DNA from: Tetranychus cinnabarinus
Lineage: Eukaryota; Arthropoda; Arachnida; Trombidiformes; Tetranychidae
Length of the DNA: 64,000 nucleotides
Assembly (NCBI GenBank): GCA_022266195.1
Contig: WHVY01000002.1
Location: forward strand, 3,797,001 to 3,861,000
Reading direction: 5' to 3'
In this document: one piece after another, positions 48,701-57,632 of the stretch
Numbering within the stretch: position 1 is the first letter of the stretch
Layout of the letters: each line of letters begins with the position of its first letter
Notes under the pieces: model-generated
Seen by the model: the letters and a program-made list of their open reading frames with translations, nothing else
What the model was told of the DNA's origin: nothing
Database searches by the model: none
Made by a program: the position numbers and the translations under genes

Positions 48701-48772
48701 GTGAAGATGAATGATGCTTCAAAGGCTAATCAAGAGTTCACTTGGAGAAGTCAACAAGATGAGCAACTTTGA
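42760..48772 (+). CDS. Paralogue C: secreted type I membrane protein with PAN/Apple-like Cys modules (17 exons)
   Basis: Exons: 42760-42811, 42873-42952, 43018-43083, 43141-43297, 43481-43617, 43682-43775, 43835-44019, 44139-44270, 44626-44862, 45538-45648, 45818-45889, 45959-46112, 46316-46507, 46578-46698, 46775-46989, 47050-47583, 48303-48772. Junctions are GT-AG and in phase; total 3009 nt, 1002 residues. It has the same design as genes A and B: signal peptide, putative LolA-like part, three Cys-rich PAN/Apple-like modules, membrane helix (GIIMLFLFVGVSLGFIAPFAY). Exon 3 (66 nt) is extra: it and the next intron are a tandem copy of intron 2 plus the start of the following exon, keeping the frame. 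The last intron is 719 bp because two small inverted-repeat elements sit in it. Function unknown. Confidence 0.87.
47617..47997. mobile_element. MITE-like element in the last intron of gene C
   Basis: 381 bp with perfect 20-bp terminal inverted repeats (AGGTGTTCAAACGGGTAGGT), no coding capacity. Genes A and B lack it. No clean target duplication; TA lies two bases outside each end, so a Tc1/mariner relation is possible but unproven. Confidence 0.75.
48130..48263. mobile_element. Second MITE-like element in the last intron of gene C, TA-flanked
   Basis: About 130 bp between TA dinucleotides, starting CAGTGTGTAGCTAAAGTTCG and ending, inverted, CAGGGTTTATCTAAAGTTCA. The imperfect inverted repeats of about 28 bp with CAG ends and TA target sites are typical of Tc1/mariner-derived MITEs. 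Absent from paralogues A and B. Confidence 0.7.
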
Positions 48773-50505
48773 AATGACGCTTGAATATAACCTGGAATAC
48801 AATTGAATCGAATCAAAATCAAACTAATTTTCAACTTTTCTTTTCTTAAGTGTCACCTCTATTAGCTAAACCCAAATCCAGTTTTGTCGGGGTTTCAAGT
48901 TCATTCAATTGAAACTCACTGCTTGTTGGATTTATTTTTTTAGTTACTGTAAAACTTTTGTTATAAAGGAGGGTCTCGAGTTGAAAATCAAATTTTTTGT
49001 TAAACAAATAGTTCTTGTTATGATAATTCCAAAAAGTCATTCATTTTATTTATCGATCAGCAAAAAGCTGAGATATTCAGGGTCAAAGTGCAAAACTTCG
49101 GAGGTCATTAGCGGCTTTCTGTATCAGTATACATCTGCCAAACTGCAAAGTAAGATAGATATTAATCTATTCTATCGATTTAAATAGAAAAAATGTTTAA
49201 GTAATATATAGTTATCGAAATATCTAGTATCGAAAAACAATCTACACTGCTTGTACCGATCAACAGTCTTTTGATTGTTTCGAGTAGCACAGGAACTTAT
49301 CTACATGAAAAGGCTTAGCATTTTTCAGGGGTGCATAAACAGGGTAATTATGTCTAATGATTGAGAATTGTGATTTTATTCGAGCACTTTGAATCCTCTA
49401 TTAAGTTTTAATTTAAAAAGAACAGATTAACTGAACGGGGTATAAACACTAATCTTTTAATTGCTTGCAAAAAAACAAAAATTTAACCAAATGAATGCAA
49501 AATGGACATTTCGTGACCGCACAAATGAGTATTGTGTGTGTAAGTTTGAATGTAAGTTTGAATGATAGTTTAAGTGAACGTGTGTGAGTGTCTGCTATAA
49601 TCACCCCACATAATACTCAATAATTCTGGTTGTGATCTAAAACCCGATTCGAAACAAAACATAATAATGAGAACTACACCAATAACCTATTGTAATACTT
49701 CAATTATGCAGTCCATTTTAATGCATAAATGGGTAAAGCACACAAAACAATAAAGCCTGAGTTATCTGAGACTGGTCCGACATACTGTTGGGCCAGAAAG
49801 CACCATCTAACGTATTGCTGGTAGTAATACGGTGCCATTCAGCTCACCCACCACGGTCAGCAGGCCCGACGCGACGGGCGCTTGGGAAGGGTCACCCCAC
49901 CCCCTTTTCGAAGGTTACGTTTTTGCGAAGCGCCACATAACCTACTCTGCCTTACTATGCTTAGCGTCCCTACCATACCATGCCCTGCTTCACCATGTCA
50001 AGCACTGGCCTATCCTACACTTCCTTACTATACCTAGCGTACCTTAAATTACCATGCTCTGCCTTGTCATACCCTACCCTACTTAACCTAACCCTACCCA
50101 GCGTATCCTCTCTTACTGTACTCAAGCTTACCTCATCCTACCGTACCTATCGTATGATACCTTACCCTACTCTAACCTACCCTAACCTAACTTACCCCAC
50201 AATTCAATTGATTGTAAAATTGAAGCCATCAAGCTTAATCAAATTTTTTCAACACAATTTACTTTTTACTCTAGACCATTGTTGTCAAAACCTTGAAGTC
50301 AAGCTGTTTAACCAGATGATGATACTGATGATTACATTGATAATCAATAACTTTTAATGTTAAAATGATGATTTTAATCCTGATTTCTTGTTTTCATTTG
50401 GAATCCCTTCAAACAACAACAGGAAAAAGTAAAAAACAATCAACAGGGATTTTGTTTGCTGTTTCATTTCATTAATCCTTCAATCATTATTGATTGGTAA
50501 AAAAG
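48773..50505. other. Intergenic DNA after gene C with a GC-rich patch and degenerate CCTAC repeats
   Basis: 48773-49770 is AT-rich without recognised features apart from a short tandem TAAGTTTGAATG near 49540. 49780-49925 is strikingly GC-rich (GCCCGACGCGACGGGCGC, CACCCCACCCCC) and has a small hairpin CGTATT...AATACG at about 49809. 49935-50210 is a run of degenerate TACCCTACC-like units. No gene is supported; the open frames here come from the repeat. Confidence 0.55.
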
Positions 50506-50509
50506 GCTC
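50506..50509. repeat. Target-site duplication (GCTC) of element 3, left copy
   Basis: GCTC precedes the left LTR; the same four bases follow the right LTR at 61815-61818. Confidence 0.8.
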
Positions 50510-51539
50510 GGAAAGGAAGAGTTCATAGTTTTAAACTAATTCACCAAATTTAAATAAATTCACTTTAATTGCGTACAAATCAAACACAATTTATTATAAC
50601 TCAGAAGATTATTCAAGCCTTTCAAATCCTGAATACTCAGGTTCTTTTAGGATCACCAGAATTCAACTGAAATTAGTCTTAGACTATTGTAGGATTAGCT
50701 TTCTCTAACCAAGATTAGTAACCACAAATTCAACCAAAGAATGTTGTAGGTCAAGTCTTAGACAGGATTAACTGGACAGGTAAGATAGCGTACTAGAGCT
50801 AACCAGGCACGAGTCAGAAAGCTAGCAATAAAGGTGAAATTCCAACCAAAATAAACTTAGCGTAGAACAGCAAAGCTCGGACAGTAATATGAGAACAATG
50901 AGGAACAACTCGAAAGCTTTAAGCTCGATCAGCATTAGACTTAGTCTACAATTGTTGAACCTTACTCAAGGCAAATCTTAAATTTTAGATTACTGGCACT
51001 TAACACAAGTATGGAAACTGTGTTTTCACTTGAGATACTAATTTAGTCTTAGACTAGAAACTTGGTTTAGAATACAAAGAAAAGGAAAATTTTATTAACT
51101 GAAAAAGTACTGTATTTCATATATTTTAAATGTGTTTCACTTGACTGTTTTAAACATAAAAAAAAAGAACATAAATTGAAGATTGAAAAAGACAAAAGGA
51201 CAATTAATTAAAGAGAAACCAGTGGTATTTATACCAATTAGATCGGAAGGAAAACCCAATCTTTTGCAAAGGAAAAGGAAAAGAAATTTATCAAATTTAG
51301 ACAAATTTAGACAATTGTCGAAAGACAATTAGAAAGATGTCTTAGACAGAAAAATGAAAATTTAAAGAAAGGCAAAAAAAGACTTAGTCTTGTGATAACA
51401 AATCTGGTGAGAAACAAAATGAAATTATGTGCAATACTTTAGGGATTATAATCAAGTTTTAAACTTTTAACTCTTAATAATCAACCTTATGATAGATGAT
51501 TAAATGATTTAATTTGACTTTGGGTAACTCTACCCTTCA
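50510..51539 (-). repeat. 3' LTR of element 3
   Basis: 1030 bp, pairs with 60785-61814. The terminal TG dinucleotide (+ strand, left) is GG here, the only difference I noticed. It carries several copies of the motif GTCTTAGAC/CTTAGTCT. Confidence 0.93.
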
Positions 51540-51584
51540 CATCCTCGGATCCTTGATCAAGAACCCAGAATCAGATTAAATCTT

Positions 51585-54500
51585 TTATTCTTCGTTCCAT
51601 CCATCCAATTCATTTAACATTTTTGAGGCTGAGGCGGCACCATCATCTGGCTTTTTGCTTTTCATATCTTCCCAAACAGTATTATACTTTTCATTGGGGT
51701 CCGTTGTTTTTTGATTCTTTGAGGAACTTTCAGCTTCACTTGATTCAGCAGAGCGTTTTGCTTTGATCATTTCCACTATTTTGCGATTCCTGGCTTGTGG
51801 CGTATCGCCTTTAGATTTCTTAACATCTTGTTTGCAAAGTTCAGCAGTTCGTTTAAGAATTTCATTATCTGGAAGAATGCAATTATCGTTGAATTCAGGA
51901 ATCCTTATGCTTCTTGGATTCTTCTTCCATTCGTCAGGCCATGAACAAAATCCTTTGGCTATGCCTTCTGTGAACTCGTTAAGTAGACCAGATGTAACTC
52001 TATTGCCACAAGTTTTCTGACAATTTTCATTGTGGATTCCACCATGAATTTCAGCCATCTTCTCGATTTTATTCCACTGTAGCAAGTAAAGACGCATAAC
52101 AGTTGTAGTCTCTACCACAGGCGAATGAGGGTTAGCAGGCAAAGTGTAACCGTGGAACCAGAGGAATGCAATTGCGTGTATGTTCATAGGATGTTCCACA
52201 TACGGAGAATAGTAATTATTGACATCTCGCAGCTTTGGGTGTAACACCCTGATCTCATCTCTTGAGAGTCCCAAATTTCTCAAATGATTGATTAACCCGT
52301 AGCCAACTACTTTCTTTGCACAGGCTAAGAACTTGATAACTTGATCTCGAGCTGTAGCCAAGTTTCGAGCATATTTTAGGTCTTTGACCGTTAAACCATG
52401 AAAACGAGAATCGATATGATCAATTTCTCTGTACTTAACAAATGTCTCGTACACAACTTCCAAATTTGCATCCATGATAGCAATCCAGCAAGGTCGAGGG
52501 CGATAATAACCATTTTCATTAATTCTAACATTAAACATAGAAATTGAAAAAGTTAATTCCTTGTCAGGGCAAGTCGCAGCCATCTCGTCTATGACGTTAA
52601 TTTGATCTTGCAGCATCGCTGGAATGTTGGCTTCAGGTCTTCTCTGAAATGATTCAGCTAATTGTTGACGCTTTCGATTTCGGGTAATAACAGTTCGTTC
52701 CTTAGTTGACACAGCCAATTCTCTGTAAATATTCGAAGGGTTTTTGCAACTAGGGAAATGCTCTCGAATCCAGTCTTGGACTGAGTCCGCTTCTGCTGGA
52801 GCCATTCTCTCAAAGGGGTCTGATAAGACAAATGGTGACTCCGGATCGTTAACATCATGCGAGTATAATACCAATGATGATGTTGTAGAAACGCTATCTT
52901 TGTCAAATTCAACATACTTGGCCCATCGTCTCCAAGTTTCAGATTCAGCAAGTAAATAATAAGGAATAGTACTGCTGCGGCAAGTTGGCCATCTCCTAGG
53001 TACATCAGGAATGGGTACAGGAGCGCAACTTGGGAATCCAATTTGTAGGGCCCACTCTTCACCTTCATCCAAAGGTTCAGTTGGATCTGCCATCCTTCGT
53101 TTGTTATTCCAGTAATTCAGTTGGAAGTTTGCCTGCGTTCGCATTTCAATAGGTGTAACCTCCTTTCGCTCATAGCTTTTAATTAAGAATGCATAGCAAA
53201 GAGCTCTCTCGTGCCACATTTGTGGAATTGTCTTTGTTGGCTCTTGCTTCTTCAGATGAACGGGTAACAAAGAATTGATGTCCTTAGGACGCTTGTTAAG
53301 TTCATCTCGGATCGGTCCAGACATAAAAGTTAACTGCAATGTTCTATCAAATTTGAATTTAATAGGTCCCTTTCGGCATTTTTGCAAATGATGTAAAATA
53401 TTGCAGCTCAGATGCTGTTGCTCACAGAATTTTCGGTGACATCGAAAACTAGCATCTTTGTAAAACTGGACGATTTTCTGATCTTTGACCTCTCCATATT
53501 TAGGGTAACCCAATGTTTGTAAATCGACCAAACAGTTCTGGTTAACACACATAAAACAATCAGCTTTGGTAATTTTCTCTAATTCCAAATCAATCGGCAA
53601 AGCTTGTAACCATTTTGCACATCCGAGGCAATAAATTTTGTTGCATTGATGGCAGCTTCGTGGGTTCAGGGCGACTTGTTCGCACAAAATACAAGTAATA
53701 AGAGTTTTAAACTCGTTAAACTGTGGATGAATTACCTCAGCAGCAGAAAATCCTTTTCGTAAGGTTCCAAATTTAACCTTTTCCAACTTGTCTTCGACTA
53801 CGTTGAGTTGGATTTTTTCTTTAATGAAAGAGTTGAACCAGTTCTTGTCAGCTTCGGATTCCTCTATGTCTTTCTTGACATCTTCACGAGCGTTTATAAA
53901 GAATTCTGGTTTCAGAAAATCGTGTGGTTCTGCTGTTCGCTTAGGTGCAGGAAATTCACAATAACGGCGTCCTTGATCCGCACTAGGTGGAGGGTAAGGA
54001 CTGTTGTCCACAAAAGTTTTTGAAAAAGAACTGAGTCCATAAGCGGTCTTCTCGGGAAGAGGGTCATAATAATGATTCAGCGCGTCTTGGACATTTGCAT
54101 CATCAAGATGAATAACAGTGTTGGTAGATGAGTTTACATCATCGTCCATACCTGGCCAATCCCATCCAGATTGAGCAGCATAATTAGCATTAGCATTACC
54201 ATTGTCGGTATCCATCTCATTACCTCCAGAAGTTGAAGCACGATTTGACTCAAGGTCTATGACCGGAACAGGGCTTCTTGGTGGAGTTGGTTGAAATTTC
54301 ACTTTTCTTAATTGTCGATTCAATCTCATTGAAAAGCGTTCGTCTGAAACAATTGAACCAGCACTGATATAAGAGCCTGAGCTCGATGAAGTGGATGCGT
54401 TTGACACTACAGATGAAGGCATCTCGATGAAATTCAAAACTTGTTTTAAACAAAATTTTTCACAGCACTTTGAATGTTCGTTGAAAAGAGTTAATTGTTC

Positions 54501-57500
54501 ACAATCAGGACAATTTCCAAAGTTCAATGTTGAAATCAATGTAAAATTGAAACACTTTAGCTTATTTAAGCTTGATGATGATAGACTTAGTCTTGGGGTC
54601 AACTTAAGAAATAGAATTTCTTCACAAAATGAATTTTTCAGAGAAACTGAATTAACTGAATTAGTTAATTTTTCACACAAATGAATCAAGATAGTCAAAG
54701 ACTGAATAAGGTGATTGAAATAATCAGGAAAAGATAGTTTTAAACTGAGAAAATCAAAATGATTTTGAACTTGAAAAGAATAGAACAATGACTGATCAAA
54801 GATGTCAACTTGACTAATTAGAGGCAGAAGTGAAAGTGAGACAGTTAGTGTCTCCCCCAACTGTAATGCACTAAGAGCGCGAAAAATAGCCAAATGCTTA
54901 ATTGCGCTAATTTTAAATACTTTCACTTTTAGTCTTAGACTTTTTTGAGTTTTTAAGCTCTCGAACTGGATCAAGTTTACAGAAACAACTTTTCTTTTTC
55001 TGGTCACGGGTCCAAGTTTTTCAACATCTTGACCACTAATGACTGGATTATCTCTTATAATCTCTCGATTAGCAGTAACATACTTTCTTTTCTTTCTTTT
55101 TCTCTGCTTTTTCGGCTTTTGAACTTGATTTGATTTTTCAATGACTGTTGATTTTTCACTATCAGAGTCAATATTAACTTCCAAACTATCAGGCAAAGTT
55201 TGATTAGCGGCACTTAGTCTTAGACTTGAATTTGAAACATTTCCAACTTGATTAACTTCATTTAAATCAACTTGATTTAACTCTTGATTAGATACAGATG
55301 CTTCGTTTAAGTGTTCATTTTCATTTTGCTCATCTGCTTCAAATGTGCTGACTAAGTCATTTTCAATTAACAATTCATTTTTCAATTGAATTAACTTATC
55401 CGGAATACTTCCAACATGAGGTTTTGTCAGCTCCAAATTGCTTGTAAATCTTTCATGATTTTCAGGATTGAGTAAAAGTACTGATCCATGTTTTACTCCC
55501 AAAACAAAAAATGGTCCAAAAAATTTGTTAACTAATTTTTTGGTCGTTCCCAGTGAAGGTGCACTATTTTTCACATAACACAAATCCAAAAACTTGTATG
55601 GATTTCTTTTAGTCATAGACTGCAATCTCTCTTGATAATAAGTTTGCTGCTTTAAAAGCCTTTCACGAGCTAACTTTCGGCAATTTTCAATTGTATCGTT
55701 AACTGTTGAATTCAGGTTCAGATGTAGATCAATCGGTTTCTTTAATTGTCTTCCAAAGACTAAATAATACGGCGCAAATCTCGTAATTTTATGAATTGAT
55801 GAGTTAATTGCGATAACAGCATTTTCTAAAGATGACTTTAAATCGATTATGTCTAAATTCATGATTGATGTTCGTAATCTTTCGGCGATTGTTCTGTTGA
55901 TTCTCTCAACTGTACCTTGACTTTGAGGATGATATGCGTTTGAAACTTCATGTTTTATCCCCAACTTCTTCATATGATTTTCAACGTCCCCTGAAAGGAA
56001 GTTTCTCCCTCTATCAGTTTGAATTACTGAAGGAAATCCAAACTCGCTGAAATATTCATCCAGAAACTTTATCACAGTCTTAGACTTTTGATCAGGTAAA
56101 AGTTTCGCATAAACAAATCTTGATAGAGTGTCAATTAAAACTAAAATTACTTTTTTAGCTCCATTCTTAAACGTAATTGGACCTTGAGCGTCCATCTCCA
56201 ATCTTTCCAAGATTGATTCAGGAACCGGTTTTAAACTTGGTTCAGCATAAGTAACATTAGATGATTTTCCAAGGTAGCACTTTTCACAATTTTGGCACAA
56301 TTCTTTGACTTTGTCATACATTTTCTCCATCCAAAATCGTCTCGCAATTTGCAAATAAGTTTTTTCAACACCAAAGTGTCCACCATGAGGAGATTCATGT
56401 TCTTCTTGAAACAATTCTTTCAGAATCTTCTCGTTAATTACAACTCGATTAATATCGTGACCAAACATTGGTTTACGGAACAACAAATTGTTCATAATCA
56501 GATAACTTTTGTGCAGTTCTGATTTCGGATCAATAATTAAATTGAGAATAATCTTACTGATTGCGATGTCTTCGACTTGTGCAGTTCTCAATTTTTCATT
56601 CCAATTGTCATCGGTCTGGTAATAGTAAATAGTTTTAAACTGACTTTTTACCAGAGAATCAAGTAACTTGATTTCATTAATTTCAGATTCAGCAATTACG
56701 GTATCAGTTTCACTTTTGTCAAAATTGATGAATTTAATCCAAAACAAATCTTCTATGAAGTCGGCTTCAGGGTCTAACAGCTTCGGAGACCATTCAGTTT
56801 GATACCTAGACAAACAATCAGGACCATGTTTGTCACCTTTTGTGTAAATAACTTTGTATTTAAAACTCGATAGAATGATTTGCCATCTCTCCATTCGTTG
56901 ATTTTTAAACTTTAATTTCGGCAATTGGCATAATGCATGATGATCTGTCTCTACTAAGAATTCGGAACCATCCAAATAATGCTTAAATTTCTTAATTGCT
57001 ACTAACACAGCTAAACACTCTTTTTCAGACACAGAGTAACTCTGTTGGTGTTTTGCTAACTTCTGTGAAAAGAAGTATAACGGCTTCCAATGCTTGACTT
57101 TGTCTATTGGAACATCATTGATTGATTCATATTCACTCGGAATTTCTTGATGAGGGTCTGCTTGAAGCAATATTCCTCCCACTGCTACATCACTTGCATC
57201 AACTGTGATCTTCTTTTTCAACTCAGGGTCGAAATGTACTAGCATCGTTTCCTCAATTAAGGCACTTTTCAATTCATCTAACGCTTGATGATCTTGCTTT
57301 AGCATCTTGAATTTCCTCTCCTTGGAGATTAACTTGTATAAAGGCGCAGCCAAAGTTGAATAGTTCTTTATGTACCGTGAAAAGTAATTATAGCAACCCA
57401 TTTGCGATTGAAGTTGTTTCACACTGGTCGGGTAGGGTAATCTTTTTAGAGCAGCTACTTTGTTAGGGTCAGGTCGAATCCCATCTCCATTGACAAGATG

Positions 57501-57632
57501 TCCTAACAACACTAATTCCGTAACACCGAACTGACATTTATCAGTCTTAATTTTTAGATTCCAGTCTCTAAGTCGATCTTGTATTATACAAAAGTTCTGA
57601 CCAACTTTTCCCCATAACCGGAATATCGTCAA
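51585..57632 (-). CDS. Element 3 polyprotein, second part: RT end, RNase H, integrase, RING/TRAF-like fingers and exonuclease-like ORF3
   Basis: The frame holds the last part of RT (after the YFDD motif, which is in the other frame), RNase H (DASDVAVGG), integrase HHCC and DD35E (QTDRGRNF; HPQSQGTVERINR), a Lys-rich tail and then the third ORF. An in-frame ATG at 54422 could start the third ORF separately. Its RING-like cluster (ITCILCEQ...CHQC...YCLGC) is near nt 53700-53600 and a second Cys/His cluster near 53435-53360. The exonuclease-like domain, nt about 52565-52050, shows SMFNVRI in place of DxE, IDSRFHGLT, RDV and PHSPVVET. The first ~15 codons overlap the upstream frame and are not real protein. 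The frameshift lies inside RT, so this copy cannot make active RT. Confidence 0.88.
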   Translation of the reverse strand: MTIFRLWGKVGQNFCIIQDRLRDWNLKIKTDKCQFGVTELVLLGHLVNGDGIRPDPNKVAALKRLPYPTSVKQLQSQMGCYNYFSRYIKNYSTLAAPLYKLISKERKFKMLKQDHQALDELKSALIEETMLVHFDPELKKKITVDASDVAVGGILLQADPHQEIPSEYESINDVPIDKVKHWKPLYFFSQKLAKHQQSYSVSEKECLAVLVAIKKFKHYLDGSEFLVETDHHALCQLPKLKFKNQRMERWQIILSSFKYKVIYTKGDKHGPDCLSRYQTEWSPKLLDPEADFIEDLFWIKFINFDKSETDTVIAESEINEIKLLDSLVKSQFKTIYYYQTDDNWNEKLRTAQVEDIAISKIILNLIIDPKSELHKSYLIMNNLLFRKPMFGHDINRVVINEKILKELFQEEHESPHGGHFGVEKTYLQIARRFWMEKMYDKVKELCQNCEKCYLGKSSNVTYAEPSLKPVPESILERLEMDAQGPITFKNGAKKVILVLIDTLSRFVYAKLLPDQKSKTVIKFLDEYFSEFGFPSVIQTDRGRNFLSGDVENHMKKLGIKHEVSNAYHPQSQGTVERINRTIAERLRTSIMNLDIIDLKSSLENAVIAINSSIHKITRFAPYYLVFGRQLKKPIDLHLNLNSTVNDTIENCRKLARERLLKQQTYYQERLQSMTKRNPYKFLDLCYVKNSAPSLGTTKKLVNKFFGPFFVLGVKHGSVLLLNPENHERFTSNLELTKPHVGSIPDKLIQLKNELLIENDLVSTFEADEQNENEHLNEASVSNQELNQVDLNEVNQVGNVSNSSLRLSAANQTLPDSLEVNIDSDSEKSTVIEKSNQVQKPKKQRKRKKRKYVTANREIIRDNPVISGQDVEKLGPVTRKRKVVSVNLIQFESLKTQKSLRLKVKVFKISAIKHLAIFRALSALQLGETLTVSLSLLPLISQVDIFDQSLFYSFQVQNHFDFLSLKLSFPDYFNHLIQSLTILIHLCEKLTNSVNSVSLKNSFCEEILFLKLTPRLSLSSSSLNKLKCFNFTLISTLNFGNCPDCEQLTLFNEHSKCCEKFCLKQVLNFIEMPSSVVSNASTSSSSGSYISAGSIVSDERFSMRLNRQLRKVKFQPTPPRSPVPVIDLESNRASTSGGNEMDTDNGNANANYAAQSGWDWPGMDDDVNSSTNTVIHLDDANVQDALNHYYDPLPEKTAYGLSSFSKTFVDNSPYPPPSADQGRRYCEFPAPKRTAEPHDFLKPEFFINAREDVKKDIEESEADKNWFNSFIKEKIQLNVVEDKLEKVKFGTLRKGFSAAEVIHPQFNEFKTLITCILCEQVALNPRSCHQCNKIYCLGCAKWLQALPIDLELEKITKADCFMCVNQNCLVDLQTLGYPKYGEVKDQKIVQFYKDASFRCHRKFCEQQHLSCNILHHLQKCRKGPIKFKFDRTLQLTFMSGPIRDELNKRPKDINSLLPVHLKKQEPTKTIPQMWHERALCYAFLIKSYERKEVTPIEMRTQANFQLNYWNNKRRMADPTEPLDEGEEWALQIGFPSCAPVPIPDVPRRWPTCRSSTIPYYLLAESETWRRWAKYVEFDKDSVSTTSSLVLYSHDVNDPESPFVLSDPFERMAPAEADSVQDWIREHFPSCKNPSNIYRELAVSTKERTVITRNRKRQQLAESFQRRPEANIPAMLQDQINVIDEMAATCPDKELTFSISMFNVRINENGYYRPRPCWIAIMDANLEVVYETFVKYREIDHIDSRFHGLTVKDLKYARNLATARDQVIKFLACAKKVVGYGLINHLRNLGLSRDEIRVLHPKLRDVNNYYSPYVEHPMNIHAIAFLWFHGYTLPANPHSPVVETTTVMRLYLLQWNKIEKMAEIHGGIHNENCQKTCGNRVTSGLLNEFTEGIAKGFCSWPDEWKKNPRSIRIPEFNDNCILPDNEILKRTAELCKQDVKKSKGDTPQARNRKIVEMIKAKRSAESSEAESSSKNQKTTDPNEKYNTVWEDMKSKKPDDGAASASKMLNELDGWNEE

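Noticed and set aside
49832..50357. Open frames of 71 and 125 residues in the CCTAC-rich stretch
   Set aside because: They result from a stop-poor repeat; the peptides are low in complexity and show no domain.
51763..56522. Antisense open frames inside Gypsy elements
   Set aside because: They are shadows of long conserved pol/ORF3 frames on the other strand.
57568..57632. Programmed ribosomal frameshift in element 3
   Set aside because: It lies inside reverse transcriptase just after YFDD, while element 2 reads through the same place in one frame. A mutation is more likely.
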